DNA from: Paracentrotus lividus
Taxonomy: Eukaryota; Echinodermata; Echinoidea; Camarodonta; Echinidae
Reading direction: 5' to 3'
Assembly (NCBI GenBank): GCA_940671915.1
Contig: CALNVZ010002100.1
Coordinates: forward strand, 9,069,490 to 9,133,489
DNA length: 64,000 bases
Shown: positions 26,131 to 36,481 of the stretch, one piece after another
How positions within the stretch are numbered: position 1 is the first letter of the stretch
Layout of the letters: each line of letters opens with the position of its first letter
Notes under the pieces: model-generated
The model's database searches: none
Told to the model about the DNA's origin: nothing
What the model saw: only the letters and a program-made list of their open reading frames with translations
Translations under genes and position numbers: made by a program

Positions 26131-27678
26131 ACATGTACATAGTTGAGAATTTTATAAAATGGAGATTTTTTTTTTAATAGTGTAATGGAATTTGATACAT
26201 TCTACACTAATGATATACACACAAAAGTAAAATTTTCCCCAATTTTTTTTTTAAATTGTTATTTTAAAATTATGTAATAACTCTTGTATAGGCCTAATTT
26301 ATTAGTTCACCAATTTTCCTCAAGTTAGTTTTCCTATATGTTTTTTCTTATTGTATTGTTAAGTTGTGTTTCTCCACTTTTTAAAAGCAATTCAACTTGA
26401 AGTACATTATTGTTTTCCTATTTTATATATTCCAACTAAAAAGATTAAAGCGATGACAAGTTTAATGTTAGATAAAATGGCATTCAAATTTAACCCTTTT
26501 CCACCAAAGAGTTAAGTGAAATACATTTTGTGATTGATAAAGTAGTCTAAAGCAATTAACTAGTTTGATAAATTATTAAATATAATATATATGCATAGAA
26601 TGCTGATCAATTTAAAAACAAGTCTGGAATGCAGTCTCTCTACCCCTATCTCTACCTTCACAGCAGTGATTATTATAATCATTCACACTCCTAGAATGTA
26701 TATTTAGATTGCGTGAATCGAGATATGACATCAACTTTCACTTCTATTATATACTACACAATGTGACATATGCAAGTATGAAAATATTGCTATATTATGA
26801 CAGACAAAGCTGTTTCTGCCCAGCTGGTGATTGGTTATTGTGAATGTTGGACATGAAAATACGAGAAGGTAAAGCCTGGCAGGTACCAAATGTCTTTCTC
26901 TCTCATATCTGACTTCTGTCTGAGCTTGATACGCATGTGGGACGTATGTTGGTTGCTCATGATATTGTAGGATGGAGGAAAAGGAAAATATCTCTAGAAT
27001 ATCGTAAATGGGGATGACAATTAATCAACTTTATGTGATAATGTGAAACCGATTGTCTGTTGACATGGCAACAGAATATGACATTGATGTTGCTTTCTGT
27101 TCAAGCCCAAGGCAAATACATGGACTGCAACATTAATTGTCATTGGAGTTAACAATGGAATTAATTGAAATAAGCCTAATTAAAATGTTTACTCCTGGTG
27201 ATTAATGAAAGCTGGATCGGCCTAATTGTAAGAGGGAGAAAGTTGCAGGTAAGATTTGAAGTGTAATATGTGATGTTTTTTTATGATACGAATGTCGTAA
27301 AGATCTTAGGAATAGTCTTCATCTATTTATTTGAAAGGAGTAAGTCATTTGAGCATCTGTTTGATAACTGTGATGAATTCCTCTCACCTCTTTTGATTAA
27401 AACGGAGTGTGTTTTGAGACACGGAGTGTGTTTAGGGAGACGGTCTGACGCAGCCATCAACAAAGTCTTTAATTTGTCTAAAAGGCGTCCTATATCTGTA
27501 TCTTAAAGAAAGTGTTTTTATCTTACTATAATGTCTATAGCACCACCTGTGTTGACGATTATTTCTGCTCCACGAATTAACAATCATCCAATGTCGTGCT
27601 CAAAAACACAAATATAACATTATGAAGAAATCAGATAGCTTCTGCAGTGTGTCAAAGGGCAAGAAGCAAGCCCATGTA
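26131..27678. other. Intronic DNA, no feature recognised
   Basis: AT-rich; no exon or repeat family recognised. Confidence 0.4.
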
Positions 27679-27966
27679 GGGGTGTGTTCAATGTCCATTT
27701 TCAAATTAAACGCCAACAGGAATCATGATACAAAACGCGATTACAAAAAACAGACACAAATACGATCAGCAGTACACCATTCAGTGTAGAAAATTTAAAG
27801 CTGATTAAATGTCAATCGTATTTCCGAATGGAGATCTGAAGACGTTCACTTTTACGACCGGGAATGGGGACAATGAACACCCACTTTGTTTCTCTTTTTA
27901 TCAGCGTTTTGTATCATGATTCATGTTGGCGTTTAAAAATTTGAAAATGGACATTGAACATACCCT
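27679..27966. repeat. Palindromic element, 'gtgtgttcaatgtcca' family, copy 2
   Basis: Same arms as the copy 1.5 kb upstream ('ggggtgtgttcaatgtcca' and 'tggacattgaacatacccta'). The interior is shorter and differs, but 'aacacccactttgtttctct' is the reverse complement of 'agagaaacaaagtgtgtgtt' in copy 1. A TAG lies outside both ends and may be a target duplication. Confidence 0.85.
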
Positions 27967-28923
27967 AGGCCTACTAGATGGCATTCAGTAGAATAGTCCT
28001 AATGAATGTCCTTTTTGCCATTAACAATTGCTGAGGATTTCTTATAATAGCCTGTAGGTGTTTTATTTTGGAAATATGTTTTTGAAACAGCATTCTGTCT
28101 TTATTACTTGGTACATGATACTTCGTACATGATAGTGGATACATTTGTATTTATTCAGTTGTGAATATTATAAGAATCTGTTTTCAGAATGTTATATTTG
28201 GAAGAGGAACAAAAACAAGAATGGAGTTCAGGACAAAGGTTATACTATTATTGTGATGGGATATGCTGCCTTATGTTTAATGCATTTCTACCTTCCTTTT
28301 TTTTATGTGATGTATTTTGGAGTCCATTTCTGGTCTCCACATCATTACTTCAGGGACATTAGTGCTTCTTGATTCTTAATAATTAAATTTAGCAAAGGTC
28401 TCTGGGGTTGTAAAGGGGAGAAAACTTGATTTAAAACATCATAATAGTCATTTGAGAGCAAAATAAGGTTAAAGTGCTATTTGAACCTGTGTTTCTATAT
28501 TGGTCTAGGTGTAGATGTATGCGTTGGTGGTAAGGTAATAACATACCACTCAGTGAGATTGGTATATTGTCAATACAGCTGATGATCAAAATAGAGTGCA
28601 AAGATACTCCAATATCATGAGACGATTCTCCTCCAATATGACTCTCCACTTTTGATTCTAAAACAGTGAGTGAACAAAGGAATCGATTCCTGCTCTTCAG
28701 AGTATTTCAATGAATTTTCCTCCTTTTTCGTAAAATAGATTAAAGGAGGAATTGAAAAATATTTTGTACGTGGAAGTAATAGCCTATACAATATGGGAGA
28801 ACAATCTGCTCTTCACAAAAACAGATATTGTGTGGAAATGCTATTAATGAGATCTTAACTTCACAACCAGAAATCATTATAACATAAAGTATTTCAAATG
28901 TGGCCCAAATATTATAGGAGATA
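27967..28923. other. Intronic DNA, no feature recognised
   Basis: Nothing recognised. Confidence 0.4.
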
Positions 28924-29100
28924 GGCCTTGTTGCTAGAAACTTGTGACGTTAATTTATGTTATGATAGGAGAGTTATGTCAGGATTCAATGACACGATTT
29001 TGACATAAAGTTAGTAGAAACAGATTTATGTCATGATTCTGGGGCTTTAATTTACGATTCACAACTTAAATCTTGACATAAATGTTTCTAGCAAAGGGCC
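28924..29100. repeat. Small foldback, 'ggccttgttgctagaaac' ends
   Basis: The left end 'ggccttgttgctagaaac' faces 'gtttctagcaaagggcc'. The interior has two 'gattt(a/t)' plus 'tatgtca' echoes in opposite orientation. Confidence 0.7.
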
Positions 29101-29926
29101 CTGACATAGCATCATGGCTGGGTTTTCATCTTGGTATCATTCTTGTCAATTTTCTGATTTACCTCAACCCCCCCCCCCCTCCCCGTGATCCTTATGCCTG
29201 GCTGTTCTGCTTTTATTGAAATCTATTCGATGAGAGGTTCACATTCAATATTGGATGATAGTGAGTAAACTACAAGCCACATGTCTGGAAACATGCAAAA
29301 GACATTTACACAAAGTTGCTGAGCCTGTTGATCTGAACAACACAATAAGATTCATAATATCTGTCTCTCCCATTTCCCTTCGGCCTTGTTTGCAGATACA
29401 AATAAGATTTTGACATGTTTTTTTCAGTTTATTAGATTTTCATATGAATTTTTACATCTTATGAATGCAAAGCAATGATCAACAACTCGCAAAATTCAGA
29501 GTAGAGGTTGTTTTGTTCTTTCCATCTCTTTCCTGTATATGTCACTCCTACCAAATAGTTTCTGCTTCCTTCATTGATATGGTCAATGTTTCTAAACTTT
29601 TCTAATCTAATCCTAAGCTTATCATCTAAAAAAAATCTATGTCAATCATTTTTGTTCTCTGTCAATTTTTTTTCTTCATATTTAATTACTTCTGTTTATC
29701 CGCTTTCTACTTCCGCTCTGATCAATTTCTTTCTTCATCTCCTTAATGATTCAACTATATTTCTTCCCTTCCCGCATCACAACATTTAAGTGACGTGCCT
29801 AATTCAATTTTTGGACGGAAGACACCTTGCGGCCTGAAAGCGCTGATTCCATTTGTATATTTGATTAGCAATAGCGTTAAGATGGTTGAGTACATTGTAG
29901 TGTAACATGATCAGGGCCAACCACGA

Positions 29927-29942
29927 NNNNNNNNNNNNNNNN
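29927..29942. other. Assembly gap (16 N)
   Basis: Sixteen undetermined bases, followed by a C-run. The true length is unknown. Confidence 0.99.
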
Positions 29943-31751
29943 CCCCCATCATCAATAATTCAATCATAAATATGGAATTAACATTCTCTACAGTATTTTG
30001 TTCGATTCAGCTAGTATTAGGTGAATTCCCTTTTACATGAAATGAAAAGGTAATACCTCTGGCAACGAACCATGTAGTCGGGAGTGGATATATCAAGTTA
30101 CATTCTCTATTTAAAAGCTGGCAATATATGAATTTCATGAATGTCATATCATACTGTTTTAATGCCATTTCTATGTTCTATTGAGCCTTCTGTAATCATC
30201 TTTTGTCTCTACGGTATTTGTAGCCAGTTCACTAAACTAATTTTGTATACTAACAACATTTCTTGGAAATACAATCATCTATCTTTGTAATTTTAATATC
30301 AGAATATTTTTTCAAAGGAGATTTTAATGCAAAGTTTTGTCATTCAATTCCTCTTACAAATTTTTATATGGTGGCCACAGCTCATAACATATTTGTCATG
30401 GAGATATAATTATACCAAGAATCCTTATTTATAAAGGTCAGATTATCTTTTAATAAAAACTCTTGTCTCCGGATTTATTATCTGGAACACTCCAAAATGA
30501 GATTTCAACCAGACTGTAATATTGTTTTCAACTGACAAAACAGAGCACATGGATCCTGTGTCTTGTCATCAGGTTTCAATCTATGTTCCTCAAAATGATT
30601 TGCAAAAATAAAACAAGAAGAGACATTGGGATTGATAAAGGAAAGCTGGGAGCTCATCGGAATATATTTGGATGTTTGGAAAGGGGAAGCCTATTGCTCC
30701 TCGTTGAAGAATCACCTAATCTTTTCATTACAAAATTGGGCCGAGGTCTTTCTTTAAATGTTGACAGAAGATCACTCGGTTCTTTTGCTCTTTTTCTCTT
30801 TAGTTTGTTGATGGAAGTTATATAACAATCTGGTATGATTGTTGTTGTCCCAGTTTTTATTCAGAATGCCAGAAGCAAAAATGTATTTCCGGTCGATCAT
30901 ATTTAAGTAGAGAAATGAATGACAAATTAAGGGCTTTCATAATTATAAGTACACATCTATGTTTGTTAACATTGTTAAATTAAAAATGAAAAATATAACA
31001 AAATAAAGAAGTATATTTGAATGTGTAAGCCTATTCATGGTGACCAAAAACTTACATGTAAAGTTATAAATGCGATTGAGCATTATTACAGTTGATATCT
31101 TGTTTTTCATATAAGCCTTTTCAGTTTCTTGATATTGTTGAAGCTCAATCAATCAGATATGATATATATAAGTTGATTTATTGTCATTATTATCATTATT
31201 AATATCATTTTCTATCATTCACCTTCCCATTAACATACAAACAGAGAAGTTTTGCACTCACTTAGTTTGCAAGAGTACGTTCATTCGGGTAGACATTATT
31301 GATACAATCATTATACCGATACTAATTTTCAGGTTCAATGATTCATAAATATAACATTAATTCAAACATGTTTATATGGGCAAGACTCAGCCTATTTTTT
31401 TTTTAATTTCCATTCATACCATGCGTCATCCTTTCATTTATCACATGATAAGTTGGTAGGCTTGGCCCTGACATGAAAAATATAAGATAGGCAATAACTG
31501 CAGTAAATGGAGCATCAAATGGCTGTAGAAGCTGGGATATTGTTTTGTCAAATAACCCCCAAAGTCATTTGAGCAATATCCTCAGAGTAAATCTACATGT
31601 ATATAGCTGACATTTTGGAATGCTCGTCCATTTTTTTCCCCTGCTAACTTTGATGTATAGATATAAGAGATCTCATTATTCTTAGGAAAACAACATCAGC
31701 AGAATATGAATGCATCATTATTCATTAACAAGTATGCAGTGGAATGCTATA
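29943..31751. other. Intronic DNA, no feature recognised
   Basis: AT-rich; nothing recognised. Confidence 0.4.
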
Positions 31752-32772
31752 CAGTGTGTTCCAAAAAAAAGGTAATCGAAGTTCAAAGGTCAGTCATTTC
31801 AAAAGTATATGGTTTATATTTGTGATTTGTTTACTAAAATACTAAGTAACTCATCAGTTTTAATTTTAATTTCTTATGTCCAAACTGTAATGGGTCACAG
31901 AGTTAGGGTCCTTTGAAGGTGATAGGTACAAAACTCATTTTTTATAAATTTTTGGTTTCATAGTTTTGTGGGTTTTTGTCACACAAACTTTCAATGAAAT
32001 GCAATCTCATTTGTCAAAGGACCTATTTCAATGGCAATGAGATGGGTTCGCAATTATGAGTCTCTTGAGTCGTGGAAACGTCGTGGTGACGTCCCCTGAG
32101 ACTTCAGGGCGTCGATGGAAAATGGAACAAAAGTAAAAAATGTTCAATCTTTTAGTAGACTTCTTTGAGACGCCAGCAAGTAAAAATTATTAGTCCGTTC
32201 GATTTCTTTTAATCGTTGGCCAGTTCCGACAACGTCTCTGCGACATCTTGGATACTTAAGGGACGTCGCGGCAACCCCGCAAAGACGTCACAGAGACTTG
32301 CTCGCGTATTAAAGAAGTCTACTAAAAGATTTAACATGTTTAACATTTTGTTTGATTTTTCTCGTGACTTCCTGCAAAATCAGGAGACGTCGCGGCGACC
32401 TCTCCGAGACTCCAGAGACTCATGCATACTCGAGAACCCATGTCATTGCCAGTGAGATAGGTCCCTTGACAAATGAGATTGCATTTCATTGAAACTTTGT
32501 GTGGCAAAAACCCCCAAAACTATGAAACCACAATTTTATAAAAAGTTGGTTTTATACCCTAAAAACGAAAAACTTGGAAAAATGGGTTTTGTACCTATCA
32601 CCTTCAAATGACCCTAATTCTGTGACCCTTTACAGTTTGGACGTAAGCAATGTGTCAAATTAAAGATGATGAGTTACTTAGTAATTTAGTAAATTGATCA
32701 CAAAAATAAACCATATACTTTTGAATTGACTGACCTTTGAACTTCGATTACCTTTTTTTTAGGAACACACTG
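31752..32772. mobile_element. Near-perfect ~1 kb palindromic MITE (Tc1/mariner-like ends)
   Basis: Ends are 'cagtgtgttcc' and 'ggaacacactg', flanked on both sides by TATA, which fits TA-target insertion. Pairing runs from the ends ('ggtaatcgaagttcaaaggt' with 'acctttgaacttcgattacc') through 'caatctcatttgtcaaagg' / 'ccttgacaaatgagattg' almost to the centre ('cttttagtagacttcttt' / 'aaagaagtctactaaaag'). Each arm is thus nearly 500 bp. The centre is GC-rich with gacgtc words. No transposase frame. Confidence 0.9.
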
Positions 32773-33053
32773 TATAATGCCTGATAGAACCATTTAAGTT
32801 TTTTTTTCCTTAGCAATTTCACTTGACTCTTTTTTATGTGTGTATTGATGTACCTACGGATGTGTATTCAAAACCTATAAAAATTAATAGAGCTAATGTA
32901 ATGGGAATATATTTAAGATATTTTATATAGACCAATTTAGTACTGTAGTTGCAAAGTCGCTTATGATCATTAAAATTAATCAAACCTTGCAGTTTGGTAA
33001 AGATGATTGTTGATGCATGGATTGTAGGCCACTATTAACTCTACGTCTTCCCC

Positions 33054-33107
33054 GCAAGAAGGGTACTTGGCACAATAGCAACGTGTATACGTTAAGTACC
33101 TTCTTGC
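33054..33107. repeat. Short hairpin repeat, copy 2
   Basis: 'gcaagaagggtacttggcac' faces 'gttaagtaccttcttgc'. Same family as 8258-8310. Confidence 0.7.
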
Positions 33108-33359
33108 AGAAAGGCGACGAACTGAAGATGGGTAAGCCAAGCTATCTCTAATCTTCATGACCTCCTTCGACTATGTAATAAATGTATCTCCTGTTTACGT
33201 CATTGCATCCAGCGAAGTGAAATAAATGAAGATCCTTCTACCAAATTACCCGTAACAAAACATACCAAGCAGAAGAATAATCAGTTACGTTAGGCTAGTC
33301 TTGCAAAAACTTAGCAGACCCATATTGACATTTTAAAAAATAGACTACTGTATAAGTGT

Positions 33360-33445
33360 TTTTTTTTGCGTACAGATATTTTCGCGGTTGGCGGGGGTCC
33401 CGACATTTTCGCGCGATGTTAAATTCGCGGTCGTCAAAATCTGGA
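33360..33445. repeat. 'ttttcgcggttggcgg' GC-rich repeat fragment
   Basis: A run of 'ttttcgcg' and 'attcgcgg' words that differs sharply from the AT-rich flanks. Looks like a fragment of an interspersed repeat; boundaries are approximate. Confidence 0.4.
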
Positions 33446-34085
33446 ATTAAAAGTAACTAGATCCATAAGTAATCCATCTTTTCCTATCTAAAAAACGAGA
33501 CATTGTTTTAACACATTATGTGCGATAAACAGTACTCATTTGACCAACATACCAGTCATCCACGCATGTTTTGGGGGTTTGTCTCCATTCACTGAAGCCA
33601 AATTTCGCTGAGGGGATAATTCCCCTTTAGTATGCATTTATCATACTTTCAATGGACAATGTAGGAGCCTAATTCTCACCTAAGAGAGAATTGTATGCAA
33701 AGTGTGAATGCAAAAAAATATCAATTTTAACTTAAATTTAAATAAAAGAGCAAAAGTATATTTTTGTATGAATTCATTTCAAGTTTACAATTTGAAGTAG
33801 ATTCATATTATATAGGGGTAGAGGCTCTCTTGTAGGAAATTTTGCATCCTAACTTAAATGCCTGAAAAGCAGCATTAGAGATTAGTCTCAACTTAATCCT
33901 TAGTGATAGCATGACTTGCGGGTGTGTATGGTAAGATCAAGGAGCTTGGTCGGATGGATAAATGGTTGAATTATTCCAGGGTCTGGTAATGTAGATACCG
34001 GTTTCTATTTTCAATTAGAATACAACCTTGAGGTAACATGAAGAACATTACCCTATGACTCATCATGCCTGATCGCTTCTCATAA
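33446..34085. other. Intronic DNA, no feature recognised
   Basis: Nothing recognised. Confidence 0.4.
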
Positions 34086-34516
34086 GGCGCTTCTGCACTA
34101 GCTGGAGCTAAAAAATAGCGCGCTAATTGTTGGACCGGGAAAAAAAAAACAAAAGAAACCGGTCCTGCACTAGCTCAAGCTATCTTTAAATTTCGCATTT
34201 ACGACCTGACGTGACCTTGAACAATGTATTGTGTATTACGCTTCTGGTAACTACCACAAGCATATACACTCACAGGTGCATGATTTCGGATTTAGATTGA
34301 GCTAGTGCAGCACCGCGCAAAATAGCGCTCTATTTCATGCTAAAACCGCAAACCAGCTCGAGTTTTTATTTTTTAACCTAAGATGACTTGGGCTTGGATT
34401 TCCTCCAAATTAGCTCGCTATTTGACCACAAATTCGGATCTGATCTGATCGAGCTAATTTATCAGATCACAAATAGCGCGCTATTTGAAAAAGCTCGAGC
34501 TAGTGCAGCATCGCCT
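34086..34516. repeat. MITE, 'actagctcgagct' family, copy 2
   Basis: Ends are 'ggcgcttctgcactagctgg' and 'gctcgagctagtgcagcatc' then gcct. Co-linear with the copy at 13487-13926 over its whole length ('gacctgac(a/g)tgaccttgaac', 'ggtaactacc', 'cctaagatgacttggg', 'gatcgagctaat'). Confidence 0.9.
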
Positions 34517-35575
34517 GTAGTAGGGCCGCTGACGGGCAATAATCTTTGATTAATTCAGGCATCGTTTGGCTCATGCTGCTATTCTTCCAATAATTATCCC
34601 TTTTGAAATGTTTACACTTCCCCTTTTGATGAAATTATATTATTAAACTGCTGTTCCTGTTCCCAGAAGATTGTTCATGACACCATAACTTTCTTAATGA
34701 TTTATAAACTCTCTTTTCTGCTTACTGTACTATTGCAGGTGCCTTTACCTCTTTTTGTTTATATTGAAACCATAAGACTACCAGCACATTTAAGTTGCCA
34801 GTATCTTAATCTTATCCTATTTCCATCAGTTCTTATCTTTTGTTTTCCCTTTAACTAGGCTACTTATCTCTTCCTTTCTTTTTTAATGTTTCTGATGAAG
34901 TTTTTTGTTTTTTCATATATTTTTGTTTTACTTCAAAGAACTGTAGAATAGAGGGGTGTTTAATTGAATAATCCTTCCTACTGTTTCTCTTTTTGATGTG
35001 CCGCTAAAATATTAATATTTGCAGTGTATGCATGATTGCATTTCCAGTGGGTTTGCTACCTGTTGGACCCACGAGACACACACAAACACACAATGCCTAA
35101 ACACAATGGAGCAATACCAAACAAAACTGTGTGTCTGGCTGGGTTTGTGCTGGTGTGGTTAGGCACTGCTGAACTTTAATCATTCGTTCATTGGAGCTCG
35201 TACCAACAGGTCGTATTTTGCTCTGCTCTCTCAGCTCCAGTACATGTGTGGAGATTCACGCTTTTACTGTCAAGTTATTTGATCTATCTATCTCGTACAC
35301 CACCACTCTTTCATCGTGCTCACAGGATATGGGCATTTATTGATGATTGACTATTAAATGCTTTCAATATTGAGTGATATAATTGATGGATTGCATTATT
35401 TGTGGATTTGGATCTATAAATCCATTTCAAATTGAGTAAGTACAGGGCTTTATTATTTCCTTAAAATTTCAGTTTTCATTTGTCATCTATTTTGGTTTGG
35501 ATTGAAAAAAAAAAATGTATTAAGGAATAATGAGTCCCATAGTGGTCATCAGCGATATTTTCATTCTTTGCAAAG
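34517..35575. other. Intronic DNA up to the retrotransposon
   Basis: AT-rich; no feature recognised. 35576-35580 (TAGTA) is one copy of the retrotransposon target duplication. Confidence 0.45.
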
Positions 35576-35580
35576 TAGTA

Positions 35581-35820
35581 TAGTCGACCGAGCTTCTAAT
35601 TATAATAAAACTAATAACAAAGTGAATAATTGCTCACCTTTAGCTGATATATTCGATAATCCAGTCAGTCAAACGGATCTCTCTAAACTTGATCAGATTC
35701 AACCAACAAGTGCAAGTTCCCCGCGCATGCGCAGGTACATTTAGACATCGGCGAATCCATTCTCCCAGGAGGGGGGGACCCCGGGACAGTTCATGTGGGT
35801 TGGGGGGAGATTTACTACAC
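35581..35820 (-). repeat. 3' LTR
   Basis: Identical, by direct reading, to 47993-48232; identity in fact extends 2 nt further on the left, so 242 bp match. In element orientation it starts (G)TGTAGT and ends ACTA(TA), a near-palindromic TG...TA pair. No AATAAA is seen on the element's strand within it. Confidence 0.95.
35723..35732. promoter_or_regulatory. NRF-1-type site in 3' LTR
   Basis: A perfect palindrome GCGCATGCGC, the core of the NRF-1 consensus YGCGCAYGCGCR. NRF-1 (P3A2 in sea urchins) is a broadly active activator. The twin site in the 5' LTR would be the functional one for transcription of the element. Confidence 0.5.
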
Positions 35821-35837
35821 TCCCCCCCGTTTTGAAA
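35820..35837 (-). promoter_or_regulatory. 3' polypurine tract
   Basis: On the element's strand this reads TTTCAAAACGGGGGGGAG directly before the LTR start TGTAGT. It is the expected RNase H-resistant primer for plus-strand DNA synthesis. It is repeated exactly inside pol at 43411-43428. Confidence 0.8.
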
Positions 35838-36452
35838 AACCCGTGGGCAAGGCAGAGAAAAAAGGAAATACCCCCGCCAACCCACAGAGAAACGGGAAGA
35901 AAAAAAAACAGGATATGAACCAAAATTGTGTTTTTGTCAGAGAATCAATATCGCCCAACATCTTACAAAAAGAATTCTAGGCCTTTTCTCATCATATAGA
36001 AACACAAATTGAGGTTTCAACAAATTTTGGCAAAATTATCAATGATTAGTTGTACATAAAAAAGTAATTAAATGAAATTTTCCTAGAATGACTAGGAAAT
36101 GGTACCCTCCCAATTGGTCCCTTAGCAACAGAAAAATATCCAAACTTTATAAAGGTCTCCCGCAACACCAAACACGGGGAGGCCTACAAAAATAGTAAAA
36201 CAGCCGAAAAAACTTTTGAACAATATCCAATCTCCTTAATATAACGAGATTGGACATAAAAAATTGTTTGAACTCTAATCAACCCTATACAGGATTGGCC
36301 TATTGTGGCTGGATAAAACATCTCCTGCCCGAGAAAACACCACGACCACGGCAGAATAACCATCATCCCGCCCTGACATCAAAATCAACGCATAAGGGAT
36401 ACGATCCCCTACCCTCCAGAAAAACTCCTAAGAATTTCACCCGGGCAACCCC
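35838..36452 (-). other. Retrotransposon 3' untranslated region
   Basis: About 615 bp between the ORF3 stop and the polypurine tract, with no open frame of note on the element's strand. Confidence 0.6.
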
Positions 36453-36481
36453 TCAGGGGAATAACTCCCGGAAATTCTTAG
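36428..36481 (-). promoter_or_regulatory. Stem-loop enclosing the ORF3 stop codon
   Basis: Eleven-bp perfect arms, ctaagaatttc (36428-36438) and gaaattcttag (36471-36481), are extended by ccggg pairing after a small bulge. Inside sits a second hairpin, cccc-tca-gggg, whose three-base loop is the TGA stop codon of ORF3 on the element's strand. A structured stop could affect termination or RNA stability; the role is unknown. Confidence 0.55.

Noticed and set aside
32216-32455. Plus-strand frame inside the 1 kb palindrome
   Set aside because: No transposase motif; the palindrome's centre is repetitive.
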